Source of the DNA: Piper betle
Taxonomy: Eukaryota > Streptophyta > Magnoliopsida > Piperales > Piperaceae
Direction: 5' to 3'
Assembly (NCBI GenBank): GCA_033002965.1
Contig: JAURVB010008348.1
Coordinates: forward strand, 28,106-92,105
Length of the DNA stretch: 64,000 nt
Shown: in pieces, positions 33,121 to 45,240 of the stretch
Numbering within the stretch: the first letter of the stretch is position 1
Layout of the letters: each line of letters begins with the position of its first letter
The notes under the pieces: model-generated
Told to the model about the DNA's origin: nothing
Database searches by the model: none
Seen by the model: the letters and a program-made list of their open reading frames with translations, nothing else
Program-made: the position numbers and the translations under genes

Positions 33121-36100
33121 CACCTGCACAACCGGCAGACAAAGGGAAGGCGAAACTCTATGCGGTTGAAGTCGAGGACATTGAGGAGGATGATCATACT
33201 GTTCGAGGTAAAATTCTAATCCAAGGATTTATTGTGGAGGTTCTATTTGATTCAGGGTGTGCACATTCATTCATCTCATCTCAATTAGTCAAGAGGTTAG
33301 GACTCCAAGCATCTCCATTACCCAAGTCTTATAAAGTCACTACTGCAATGGGAGACAGTGAAGTCACAACGTTGGGGTTGACTAGCCTATCCTTAGATAT
33401 ACAAGGAAAACCCTATGTGTGGAACTTTATCTTATAGAGGATAAAAGGTTATGATGTATTATTGGGAATGGACTGGATGTCTGCACACCAGGCTTTCCTT
33501 GACTGTAAAGGGAAGAGAGTGGTGACAAAACCTTGTAATTGTGAGATGGGGGTCATTTTCCAAGGGTCATTGCACGATCCATCTTCTTGTATCGTGGCGA
33601 TCGGTGAGGCAGTTGAGTTGTTTGGTGAGAGTTGTAAAGCCTTTTTGACTAACCTAGAGTAGTCTGAGTCCAAATCCAAAGAGTTGTCCAAGATTCCTGT
33701 GGTAGCAGAGTTTCCAAATGTATTCTCGGATGAACTTCCAGGGTTACCTCCTAAGCGGGTAGTGAAGTTTGTCATTGACCTAGCACCTGGAGTAACACCC
33801 ATTTCTAAAGCACCATACAGCATGGCTCCAGCAGAGCTCAAAGAATTAAAGAGTCAACTAGAAGAGCTGTTAAAGGCAGGCTTCATCCGGCCAAGTACTT
33901 CGCCCAGGGGAGCCCCTGTTCTTTTTGTGAAGAAGAAGGATGGATCACTTCGGCTGTGTATTGACTATCGCCAAATCAATCAAGTAACAATCAAGAATTG
34001 GTATCCCTTACCGAGGATTGATGATTTGTTTGACCAGCTAAGAATAGCCAAAATATTTTCCAAGATAGACTTATGGTCTGGTTATCACCAATTGCGTGTA
34101 AAGGAGTCAGAGATACAGAAAACCGCCTTCTAAACTCGATATGGACATTATGAGCTTCTGGTCATGCCTTTTGGTCTAACAAATGCACCAGCGGCCTTTA
34201 TGTCACTCATGAACACGGTCCTCTACGAATATTTGGACAAGTTTATCATTGTGTTTGTGGACAACATTCTGGTCTATTCAAGTAATGAAGAAGAGCATAT
34301 GAAGCACCTATCCATTACCCTTCAAGTGTTGAGGGAGAATCAGTTGTTCGCCAAGTTCTCAAAGTGCGACTTCTGGCTGAAGGAGGTAAATTTCCTTGGT
34401 CATATAATCTCAAAGGCCGGAGTTGCAGTGGATCCATCAAAAGTGAAAGCAGTCACTGATTGGCCCCAACCCAAGTCAGTCACTGACATCAGAAGTTTTC
34501 TTGGTTTAGCGGGTTACTACAGGAAATTCATTAAAGACTTCTCCTTAGTGGCATCGCTAATGACCAAACTCACAAGGAAGGGCATCAAGTTCGAATGGAG
34601 TAGTAAGTGTGAGGAAAGTTTTCGGTCTCTAAAGAAGAGTCTAACAACTGCACCAGTCTTGGCACTACCAAATGGTAATAAAGGATTCGTAGTCTTCAGT
34701 GATGCATCCCTGTTGGGTTTAGGATGTGTCCTTATGCAAGGAGGTAAAGTGGTGGCCTATGCCTCTCATCAATTGAAAATTCATGAGCAAAATTATGAAA
34801 CCCATGACTTGGAACTGGCAGCAGTAGTTTTTGCACTGAAGATTTGGAGACACTACTTGTATGGAGCCCAGTTCGAAGTCTTCACTAACCATCAGAGTTT
34901 GAAGTATATCTTTACCTAAAAGGACCTTAACCTTCGACAGAGGCAGTGGATAGAATATTTGAAGGACTATAACTTCCAAATCTTATACCAGCCAGGGAAA
35001 GCAAATGTGGTAGCCAACGCGTTGAGTCGGAAGGGCAAGGTGGACAAAGGTCAGCAGCTAGCTAGACTTTGGGCCATGTCAACAGAAGTGGTGGTTGTCA
35101 ATCCTTTGGAACAACTAACAGGGTTACTAGCAAATCTGGTTATTTTCAATGATTTGGTCGATCGGGTTAAGCTAGCACAAATGGGTGATGAGGAGCTACA
35201 TGAAATGTTGGACAAGACTCCTGACATGGTAGCTGATTCCAATAGTGTGATCAGATTTAGAGGAAGGTTGTGTGTACCCAAGGATGATGCATTGAGGCAA
35301 AATATCTTAGAAGAGGCTCATCGCTCAAAGTTCTTGATACATCCTGGAGTTACTAAAATGTATCAGGATTTAAAGCGAATCTACTGGTGGATTGGGATGA
35401 AGAGGGATGTTGTGGATTTTGTCTCCAAGTGTCAGACTTGCCAACAGATCAAAGCCCAACATCAACTACGTGGGGGACTATTACAACCTCTAGAAATACC
35501 AACCTAGAAATGGGAGTGTGTCACATGCGATTTTATTGCAAAGCTCCGAAGGACTCAGAAGAAGCATGACTCCATATGGGTGGTTGTGGACCGTCTGACC
35601 AAGGCAGCTCATTTCATCCCCACAAAATCAAGAAGAACGGCGGAATACCTAGCAGAATTGTATGTCAATAACATTGTCAGGCTGCATGGGATTCCAAAAG
35701 AGATAGTCTCTGACATAGATCCCCTATTCACTTCACATTTCTGGGAAGCTTTCCAAAAGCTATGGGGACCCAAATCAAGCTGAGTACAGCATATCATCCT
35801 CAAACTGATGGTCAGAGTGAGAGGACCATTTAAACTTTGGAAGATTTGTTAAGAGCTTGCATCCTTGACTGGGAAGGAGATTGGGAGAAACACTTAGCCT
35901 TGGATGAATTCACCTATAATACCTCTTACCAGGCCAGTATAGGGATGGCACCATTTGAAGCCTTATACGGTAGGCCCTACCGATCACCATCATGCTGGTT
36001 GGAGTCTACCAAAGCGGTTATAGTCGGGCCAGAGATGGTGAGGGAAGCAACTGAAAAGGTGAAACTCATTCAGCAAAGGGTTAAGGCAGCACAGGATCGA

Positions 36101-36571
36101 CAAAAGAGTTATGCTAATACTCGAAGGAAGGACCTAGAGTTCCAAGTTGGGGAGTTTGTGTACCTAAAGACATCTCCTAGGAAGGGGGTGATCAAATTTA
36201 GAACATCAGGGAAGTTGAAACCAAGATTCATAGGACCATTCCCAATCCTGGATCGAGTCAGAACTTGTGCATATAGATTAGCATTTCCACCAAGCCTAGC
36301 TGGAGTACACAATGTTTTCCATGTGTCAATGCTAAAGAAATATGTACGAGACGAAGATCATATAATCACAACTTTTGAAGACTTAGAATTACAAACAAAT
36401 TTAACATATGAGGAAAAGCCGATTCGCATTTTGGCAAGAGAAATTAAGACACTCAGGAACAAGGAAATCCCTTTGGTAAAGGTATTGTGGAGAAATCAGA
36501 GATCAGAAGAAGCTACCCGGGAGACTCAACAAGAGATGGCAAAGAAATACCCAAGCCTATTTGTTGCATAA
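33121..36571 (+). pseudogene. pol of the nested gypsy element (PR-RT-RNase H-IN, chromodomain-like tail)
   Basis: Protease is near 33240 (VLFDSGCAHSFIS, catalytic DSG). RT runs 33684-34640 ([22 protein letters not shown]). Its catalytic box reads FVDN, so the second Asp is Asn. RNase H follows to 34919 (VVFSDAS). Integrase has an HHCC-type region (HPGVTKMY... CQTCQQIK, about 35340-35450) and its catalytic D, D and E lines (VVDRLTKAAHF, SDIDPLF, QSERT). The tail ends EEATRET...KYPSLF at 36571. In-frame stops fall at 33437, 33660, 34132, 34917, 35505 and about 35830, and a frameshift lies near 35770-35790. Confidence 0.9.
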
Positions 36572-36649
36572 GATTCTTATGATGGTAGTAGCATGCACCC
36601 ATACCGAATAAATAATCAATTCTTAGTTTCTGTTGGCCGTTATAATATT

Positions 36650-36906
36650 TCGGGGACGAAATATTTCTAAGTTGGGGAAATTGTAAAAACCGTATAAAAA
36701 AATGTGAAGATATTTAAATTAACTTCCATAGAGCTATACTTACTCATAAAGAAAGACATACCTAAGATAGGATAATAAATGAGTAATTTCTCCTTATACC
36801 CTATTATATTTTCGAAGATGAAAATTCTCAAATTGAGGATATTGTAAAACCTCGATTTTTCTCCTTATTATATTTTCGAGGACGAAAATTTCCAAGCTAG
36901 TTAGAT
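36650..36906 (+). repeat. triplicated polypurine-tract region
   Basis: Three successive copies of 'tttcg(g/a)ggacgaaa' followed by 'tc(t/c)aa' and then 'attgtaaaa(a)cc' occur at 36649-36692, 36811-36854 and 36870-36914. Only the last leads into the homologous 3' LTR. The first two look like earlier PPT-plus-LTR-start junctions, duplicated by template switching or slippage. Confidence 0.65.
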
Positions 36907-38742
36907 TGTAAAACCCTAAAAATAAATAGGTTATTTTATTTAGGGTTTTGTAAATCTCAAAATAAATCAATTATTTTATTAAATTAATTCTTTGAAATTA
37001 ATATTTTATCAATTATAACTCATTCATAGTTTTTGACCTTTCGTTATCACACAAATATAGTTATGAGTAATTACGTTCTTTTCTATAAAATTTAATTTAG
37101 TGACTTCTTAAATTCCACACATATTTATAAAATTTAATGTAATAACTTTTAGAATTCCACAAATATTCTTCTATATAAAGGAAAGTTCTGTTATTAAATA
37201 AAACATCCTCTAGATAGTTTGTGAGCACATTTGACTCACAAAGGGGAAGAATTTAGGATTATTTGTTATAGTTGCGGGTTCTTCACCATATTTTCAGGTC
37301 CGTATAATTATTTAAAATGTTGCATTTTCATTGTGGACAACCTGGTCAGCCTGAGCCCAGATTCGACCACCATGCATCGAGTGCAACCGGGGTCAAGGAA
37401 TTGACTCAGTCTGACATGGGCTACGCCCTTCATAATCCAATAATGGATATGTCAGAATGGACCTGCCAGCCAATTACGGACATGGTGGATTGGACTCACC
37501 AGCCGATAATGGACATGGCAGATTGGACTCGCCAGCCAATAATGGACATGATGGACTGACCCATCAGCCAATAAATTGGACATGGTGGATTGGACTCACC
37601 AGCCAATTACAAACATGGTGGATTGGACTCACCAGCCAATAACGAACATGGCAGATTGGACTCATCAGTCGGTAATGGACATGATGGACTGACCCATCAG
37701 CTAATAAATTGGACATGGCGGATTGGACTCGCCAGCCAATTACGGACATGGTGGATTAGACTCACCAACCGATAACTCCGAGACATGGCAGTGATTGGAC
37801 TCGCCAGCCAATTACGGACATGGTGGATTGGACTCACCAGCCGATAATGGACATGACGGATTAGACTCACCAGTCGATAACGGACATGACGGATTGGACT
37901 CGCTAGCCGATAATGGACATGATGGACTGACCCATCAACCAATAAATTGGACATGGCGGATTGGACTCGCCAGCCAATTACGGACATGGTAGATTGGCTC
38001 ACCAGTCGATAATGGACATGGCGGATTGGACTCGCCATCCGGTAATGGACATGATGGACTGACCCATCAGCCAATAAATTATACATGGCGGATTGGACTC
38101 GCCAACTAATTACGAACATGGTGGATTGGACTCACCAGCCGATAACGGACATGGTGGATTAGACTCGCCAGCCAGTAATGGACATGATGGACTGGCCCAT
38201 CAGCCAATAGATGGACATGGTGGACTGACCCATGAGCCAACTAATGGACATGGTGGACTGAACCATTAGCTAATAAATGGACATCTTGGAATGGTCACAA
38301 CAGCCAATAATGTAGATAATAATAGGGAGTTTATGGACTTGTTTTATTTAATTATACGGCTTAGTGTTTAATCACTAACGCGGAATTACCTCCACAGGTT
38401 AACAGCTGGAACTAATGACTAAGAGACGACTGGGTGGTTCTTTTACCATCTCAAGTGGTGAACAAATAATAAGCAGACTTCTCTTTTACTTTTCTTGTAT
38501 TATAAATGTGGCTATGGGAAACGCTCCAAGACTGTGGGATAATTATTTCATACATTGTCATTTGAAACTTAAGTTCTTTTGGGTTAGAAATGCTAGACTT
38601 ATTTGCTTTCATATTATTCATGTAACCTTTTAAGTAACACCCTATCCGGTTAGGACTGGTCATTATAGGGTCGGTTTGTTAAATTTTGAGTAACACCTGG
38701 CCAGTAAGGCCCACAATATTATGAAAATGGCGGGTCGTTACA
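36907..38742 (+). repeat. 3' LTR with shorter minisatellite (1836 bp)
   Basis: It matches the 5' LTR from TGTAAAACCC to GGGTCGTTACA. The 33-bp repeat array covers about 37440-38290. A TATA-like 'tctatataaagg' lies at about 37170-37180. The length difference from the 5' LTR is 693 bp, equal to 21 units of 33 bp. Confidence 0.92.
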
Positions 38743-40246
38743 AATTTTTTGTGTTAGCTTGTGTAGGAGTGCTTCCACACATGGAGTGATGGTTATGTGT
38801 TGTGGCAATACTTGCTTCATATGGGGACACAACAAACCTATCGGAGTAGAAGATCTAAAGACTGGTGAGGGGTAGTTAGCAATGTTGCAGTTGGCCTCGG
38901 GCAATGAGGGGAAAAGTTCTATTCGCCTTGTAGATATGGTATGCAGGGAGGAGGAGCTTCCAAGAAATCAAAGTGATTAGATAGGGCTAATTTCCTGCAG
39001 GAGGTTGGAAACCCTAGCGGGGTATATATCTTCCACGCAGCTAAGGTGTAGGCTGCAGCAGCTTGGGGGAGATTGCCATGACCTTAGCCCGAGTGTTAGG
39101 GTGGATACCTAGAGGACCTTTCAAGCTATGGAATCCGATTGAGGGGTTAGCTTGGAGTGGTAGAGTCTGTAGGGCAGAGAGTTGGCGAGGTTCATCTAAG
39201 GAAGATTAAGTTTCAGGCGGATGTGGAATTATTGGGACTTAGCACACTACGAAACTTCTTGGAGTTGGCCAGCTACATCGGGGAGTATTTCAGGGATTAC
39301 ATGCAAGAGTTGCTGCGAATGAGCAGGGGGAGGCTCTCTATTCCCTTGTCAGTGGAGAAGTGCAGCAACCTATGCGATGGCATGAGACATTCGATGGTAG
39401 TAAATTCATGGAGTTGGATGGAAGGACCAAAGACTCACTCATATCATTAGTTGATGATACTAATTGATGATGAGGCACAGGGAGACTCAATATATCTGGA
39501 GTACCTATAGACGGAGATGAGGCACCAATGGGAGATCGGTTTTTTCCTTGATTTAGAGGAGGTGTTCATTACGGGGGAGATAGTGGACAGATTTCTGGAG
39601 TTTGTAGTCTTCATAGAGGATCATATCCATGTTCTACCAAGGCTACAGGAGATTTGATTCTTTAGACATTTTGAGATACGGGTTGATGGAGTAAGTGTTG
39701 AATCCAGAATTAAGGTTTCACTTACTCCTTTGTTTGGCTTGTTGGGAAGCAAACCAAACCTCTCTATCACCACTTATCTAGACAAACAACCACTAGATAA
39801 GTTGAGTACTTGTTGGGAGAATGATCAGCAGTGTTCTACATGGAGATTGTGAAGAGAACGAGTTGAAATACTTGATTTACTAGTTACATCGCAAAATCTT
39901 ATAGGAAATGCTTTAAGTCGACAATTTTTGGGTCCACAAGGAGTTGTTTATCCAAGTCTGATAGAGTGTATATAGAACTTGGTGGCCGAAGTATTCGATG
40001 GGAGTGTGTAGGGGTATATGCAAGGTCTATTGAGCTCAAGACCGAGGATGATGTGATGGAGCTAGTATCACTTAGCTACGGATCCATTGTACATGGAGTT
40101 GATGTGTGGCTGAATCTTCTTCTAGGAGACAGGGAGTATCACCGCATGGAGGATATACTATAGTGGAGGATCATGTTTGACTTTATATGGAGGGGTGTAG
40201 ACTTTCCTTCCAAAGAAGACATTGGCTCTCATTGGTGGGGGAGGAT
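38743..40246 (+). pseudogene. older gypsy element, 3' half
   Basis: Directly after the target duplication the protease reading frame resumes (FFVLACVGVLPHME), completing the GNNF line at 29225. A shifted frame continues MVMCCGNTCF. Further on, 39240-39310 reads LRNFLELASYI, like the conserved end of RT (LRSFLGLANYY). Near 39905 GNALSRQ resembles the RNase H/IN linker ANALSRK. Large deletions and many stops are evident. The RT core is missing. Confidence 0.65.
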
Positions 40247-42120
40247 GTTACAGCCTTGATTCATGGGCTACTAGGATACGTAGGGTTTGTATGTTGTTCC
40301 TAGATATACTCAATTTATGAAGGGGTAGTCGGTGCTATCCTAGCTGTAGAAACAACTTACAACCTACTAACATGTGTTATAATTGCAATGTTAACTAAAC
40401 ATTGATCCTAGGAGGTTATCAGGATACTGAGGAGTGCTATCAGGTTCTAAGGGGTAGAATCGAGCATTACTGAGGTTTACAGATATTAAGAATAATGATT
40501 GGTGGTGTTTGGTGACTTAGAGCATGTCATCGGGTCACAAGGAGGGTGTACGAAGTATTACCTAGGGATGACCGAGCAAGCTGTATTCATCAGTTTCAAA
40601 ATTAACCTCAATATGTTGAGTACGGGTTACAAGTATAGATTATGATTGAGTGTTGATGGTTGGAGTTACTGACTATGTTTAGGAGTGGTGATTGATCATG
40701 TTGAGAAGTGTGTACCGGTAGTAGTGTATGGGAATTGTTAGCAGTGCTAGGAGCTAATTACCGGGCATGCTAATATACTAGACTCAAGAGTACCAAAGGG
40801 AGTAACTGAGCATTACCGAGAGTGTTAGATGAATGCTAGGCTGTGACCAAAAGCTAGAACATGGTGTTCCAGGTTTTGGTTAAGGTTTCCTAGTGGGACT
40901 TGGAATCCTAGTACTAGAGGGATTTCTGGTAGCGGTTGTTCGTGTATGCTAGCTAGTGACCATAGGACTTCTTAGTGGACTTAGACATGGTCAAGATGTC
41001 AAGGAGGAGGTCTTGAATGACTTGAAGAAGTGCCAGACTGGGACATCTAGTTTGAGTAGGATTTGGAGCAAGCATGGGTCATGGTGGAGTCGAGACCAAA
41101 CCCTAACTATAACTGAGATCGAGTACTAGGGTTTGGGGTCCTTTGGCCTAGGCTTGAGTTGCAGAGCGTAGAGAATCAACCATAGGTCCTAGGAACCTCA
41201 AGGAAGACTTGAACCAAAATTTTCCATGATGGGGAAGACGTTAAGGTTGAGTTGGTACTGGTTTGGAGCCAGGGTTAGCCAAGTGGGTCAATCTTTCACC
41301 GTAAGTAAATCGGGTAGAAGTTTTGTATGGTTTTGGCTATGGCTTGCTTCCACGAGCCATGGGGTTCAACCAAGGAGGTTAGGAACACCATGGAAGGTGA
41401 GTCTCGGGTTTGGTTGGCTTGGAAAAGACATTGGGAAGAGTTGGACAAGGTATGGACTTCTTTCTTTTTGGTTGAGTGGAGTTTTGCAACTATGGGGATC
41501 TTCGTGTATTATAAGAAGGCAGGATCCTTGGACACATGGATAATCACAAGGAGAGGAATTCGTGAGAGCTAGAGAGAGTTATCAATGACTCAATTGTGAG
41601 AAAAGAGGGCTGGATCAAGGAGGAAGAAGAAGGAAGGAGTTGCCATGGTTGATCTCTTGGAATAGAGATTGGAACTTTGAACTTTGAGGGATCTTTAGGG
41701 CTTGATCAAGGTATTCTTGTGCATGCCTTATTTACTGATTTTCATTCATGCTGGATTGGGTTGAATTCATGTATGTTATTTTCATTGGGGAGTTTGACTA
41801 AGGGTGTGTGGTTGTGAGGATTGCTTGTAGAGGGATGATCCAAGTGAATCCCTTAGTGAACGAGTAGCATTGGGGCTAGGCCGAGTGGGGATTGTCCACA
41901 AGGTCGAGCGAGAGAGGATTTGAGTGCTTGAGAGGTATACAAACTTGTGATTGGAAGACCAAAAGGAAAATTGGTTTTATCCAAGCGATTGATTTGCTAA
42001 CATCCAGCCACTGTGTAATTAGCATGTCTTGCTTGTAAAACAATGGGTATATAAAAACAGCATTTGAAATCCCTTTCGTCCTAACTCTGCATTCATTAAC
42101 CACATTAGAATAGATAATGT
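40247..42120 (+). repeat. probable 3' LTR of the older gypsy element
   Basis: It starts TGTTACAGCC just after the decayed pol. It contains a Gly/Trp-rich open frame (41226-41543), an 'aagaggaggaag' purine run near 41620 and a TATA-like 'gggtatataaaaac' near 42046. No protein domain is visible, and the composition is like transcribed LTR leader. Its downstream end is not defined. Confidence 0.35.
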
Positions 42121-42175
42121 TAGACTTAAATAGATTAATACTTGAAATTTTTTACTTTATATTTATTCATCTTAT

Positions 42176-42570
42176 GGGAAGACAAGGTTAAGAGTTCGGA
42201 GGAATTCCTACCCCCATAGGACAATTAACAAGCCCGTAGACAATATATAATCATATCCTCTAAACCTTATTATATACATAACTTTTATGTAATAAATGAT
42301 TTTGGAAACATAATTCTAACAATCTCCCATTTTGTTTTAAAACATTTATTATATCGTTATGTTCTTTAGGAAGATGTAAGGTTAAGAGTTAGAGGAATTC
42401 CTACCCCTATAAGACAATTAACAGGCCAAAACGTCTTATAGTAGACAACATATAATTATATCCTCTAAACCTTGTATACATAACTTTTATATAATAAATA
42501 AATTTGGAACCATAATTCTAACAATCTCCCATTTCGTTTTAAAACATTTATCATATGGTTATGATCTTTA
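42176..42570. repeat. tandem duplication, two ~191-bp units
   Basis: Unit 1 (42176-42366) and unit 2 (42367-about 42570) share 'ggttaagagtt', 'gaggaattcctaccc', 'atcctctaaacctt', 'taattctaacaatctcccat' and 'ttttaaaacattta' in order. 'aacaatctcccat' is a common plant retrotransposon leader phrase. No coding sequence. Confidence 0.75.
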
Positions 42571-42944
42571 GTAACACTTTCATTTTTGTATATGTATATC
42601 TATGTAGTTAACCAGGGCCTACTCAACATACACACACTTAGATTAAAAGCTTGAGAATATAAAATTGTCTTCATGGTATTGTGCTCTCCCGCTCACATTC
42701 ATAACTTCCATACCTAAGAACCAAGGGTAAAATTCTTTACCAGTTGAAGTATTAGCCACTAAAGAATTGTGCCCAAACAGTCCATAGGCCTAAAGAATTT
42801 GAGACCGAACCATGACTCACTAATTAGACCCTCATATATGTATACGCAAATACATACCTATTAGGAAAGCTTGATCTCAAAACAATAAACGTGCATATAA
42901 TCCTGAACTCGGATTTAATAATGCATCCATAACCGGTAACAACA
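42571..42944. other. intergenic, nothing recognised
   Basis: AT-rich sequence between the tandem duplication and duplicated arm B. The start ('gtagttaaccagggcctact') looks like retrotransposon leader. No frame or RNA gene is visible. Confidence 0.35.
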
Positions 42945-44553
42945 CAACAATATGAACCTTATTATGAATTGAACCATCCACAGAACATAAAGTTGTTTAA
43001 TTAGTTATTTAAATATCAAAGAAATTAAGAGATTTTGATTTTTACGGCAATTAGTATCATAGAAATTGAGAAGAAAATAAAACAGACTATAATGAATACT
43101 ATAATATTGTTCTTTTTCTTTTGGAATAAAATTACTTTCTAAAATGTAAAATAAGCAACTAGAGAAGACAACAAACATAAAATGAATAAAAGTTTCACAT
43201 GCAACCAAGCCCGAACTTGTTTGAAGGATTTCGAGTACGTTTGATTTTGTGCCTCAAACTGACTATTGTACAGAGAATAAAATGCTTTGTTTGAAGTCAG
43301 TTTTATGACGCTGATCGCCCCTACATTTTTAATATCCATTCACAAAAGCGGACATGCTTGCTTACTAAATTACTTTGTTTAAATTTGGACACTAGTCATG
43401 GGCAATAAACATTCCTGTATACTAAATGAATGAAAACAAACTATTTTTATTTCAACCAATAAAAAATTCACATTTCACCAACTTTTCGGCTAGTGAATGC
43501 TCCTTCAAATGACACTAAAACAAGATGACATACAAACATTTTACCAACAAATAAATAATATGATCGAAAAATCAAATCAAGCAGGTTGAACCATGCGTAT
43601 GTATACGTAAATGGCAGTTAACTATGCTCTCAAATTCGAGAAAGTTATTGGGATGGAACTTTGCTGCTGGCTTATATATCTAATCATACGGCCGACGACG
43701 CCACCAATTCAAAGTTGAGCTGTTGCAGCTCTTAAGCGGTTGCCGGCAAGTTTCTTTCCGGTGACGTTAGGGCAGCTCCCACCGTTTCTCTCACCTCCGT
43801 TTGTGCATCCTGGCCGTGGTGGCGTTCGACCTCTTTGTAGTAGCTGAAATTCAGCTCTGATGTTCCTCGCTTCTGCAATGGGGCGCATACCGGCACACAA
43901 GATGATCAAGAACATGAAAAATGCCATTGAAGGGACTCTCATGTTCAGATTTGAAGCCATCGTATAGTCAGTAGAAGTAGTGGGAAATGGAAGAGCTTGT
44001 TAGGGTATGTACTTTTTGGGGGATTGAGAAGATCTCTCGTTTGATATTGCTTAACTACTCTCGTGATTTGTGAGAGGCTGGAGAGGACATAACACGACAT
44101 ATATAAGATTGTTTTGAGCTTGAGGTACTAGTCCCTCGTCTACGCGTTGTAGAATGCTGACTGTTGACATAATTTCATACATATTCGTTTCCATATTTCA
44201 TATTTTTGAATTGACTTATGAAGGCATCATTTTCTGCATAGATACTGTTGCAGTCTTTTAAGCTTTCATTTCATGGATTGAAAAATTAACGCTTAGTAAA
44301 GACAACTTACGATTGCATGGGCTGAGTAACAATTAAAGCTGGACAGTGCGCACAAATATGTGGTGTAGTAGGTTTCAATTTATGGTTAATTAGCGTCATG
44401 ATCGCAAAACCGGTAGTTTAAAGTGTGGTTTCCGGTCACAAAAGGAATTTGTAATTTCTTGGTCATGGGAGGGGATTACTACTCGTTGGAGTAGACACCA
44501 TGAGGACCAGTACCAGGTCATATACGAAATTTTTTTATCGAGTTTAATTGGTC
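42945..44553 (-). repeat. segmental duplication, arm B (inverted, contains peptide gene)
   Basis: The reverse complement matches 19422-20990. Identity is very high from about 43195 to 44553 and drops sharply below 43195, where ~70 bp (about 43090-43160) are extra. The upstream edge is abrupt: beyond 44553 arm A and the 25-kb paralog still share sequence, but arm B does not. Confidence 0.85.
43709..43960 (-). CDS. small secreted peptide precursor, copy B (possible CTNIP/SCREW-like phytocytokine)
   Basis: This 83-residue precursor is identical to copy A except for Glu instead of Gly at residue 57, between the two cysteines (C52 and C63). Signal peptide, AEA|RN cleavage site and basic tail are unchanged. 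The 5' leader and TATA-like sequence are conserved with a few indels. As an intact reading frame with one amino-acid change it is either a very recent duplicate or is kept similar by gene conversion. A function in peptide signalling is inferred only from its architecture. Confidence 0.75.
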   Translation of the reverse strand: MASNLNMRVPSMAFFMFLIILCAGMRPIAEARNIRAEFQLLQRGRTPPRPGCTNGGERNGGSCPNVTGKKLAGNRLRAATAQL

Positions 44554-45240
44554 AGATAGTATGACTACTAGATGAACTAAATAAATATGGTCCATGATGG
44601 AACAGTGTAAAGGCGAAATGGTGGATGATGATGACGTAACACTTATAAATGTGGTGAAACCGTGCAAGAAACTCGACAAAACAAGTAATGTGATTTTTAT
44701 AAAAAAAAATTAACTGCGCATGAGAGACAAACCTTTGAGAACGGCGACCAAGCAAAGCAGCAGAAAGATCCGCATTTAATTCAAATGTTCACACTACAGA
44801 AATTGATGATTTCATACTATCTATGATAGATGGCTAGTTGACACTACATCATTCCTTCTCCAATATTAGAGAAGAGGCCTCTGGCATTAGACCACCTTGA
44901 GTTTGCCATAAGAAAAAATTTGTTATCATGTATTTCCATAGACGAAAATATAAAACTTTATAATTATTTATATAACTATACCTTCTATAAAAAATACATA
45001 TTCATATATTGCCCAATTAGTGGCAAAGGTCCGCTTCTTACTCTGAAAAGACAAACTTATTTCTAGTGAAGATTTGAGCCTTTTACTTATCTTTGGATGG
45101 CCGTTGTTTTTCACCTTTGAAGGATCTCTAAGCACAATATGGGGCAAATACTCATTTGCTTCCAATGAACCACCCACATCACTAGTTTCAACATTACGAT
45201 CTTCTTAAGAATTAGACAACAAAGATCGGTGATCAAGCTC
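44554..45240. other. intergenic, nothing recognised
   Basis: AT-rich, with short open frames on the minus strand (44755-44552, 45177-44968) that carry no motif. It may include 3' flanking sequence of the FAR1-like pseudogene. Confidence 0.35.

Larger units (their letters stand above)
29226..38742 (+). mobile_element. nested Ty3/gypsy retrotransposon, Tekay/Del-like chromovirus (degenerate, complete ends)
   Basis: A 9.5-kb element with TG...CA LTRs, a primer-binding site, gag, pol in the order protease-RT-RNase H-integrase, and polypurine tracts. Target duplications AATTT at 29221-29225 and 38743-38747 are perfect. Domain order and the integrase tail (KIPLVKVLW-type line followed by EEAT...KYPSLF) fit the Tekay/Del chromoviruses. 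Stops, frameshifts and a changed RT catalytic residue show it is not autonomous now. It inserted in the protease of an older element. Confidence 0.92.
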
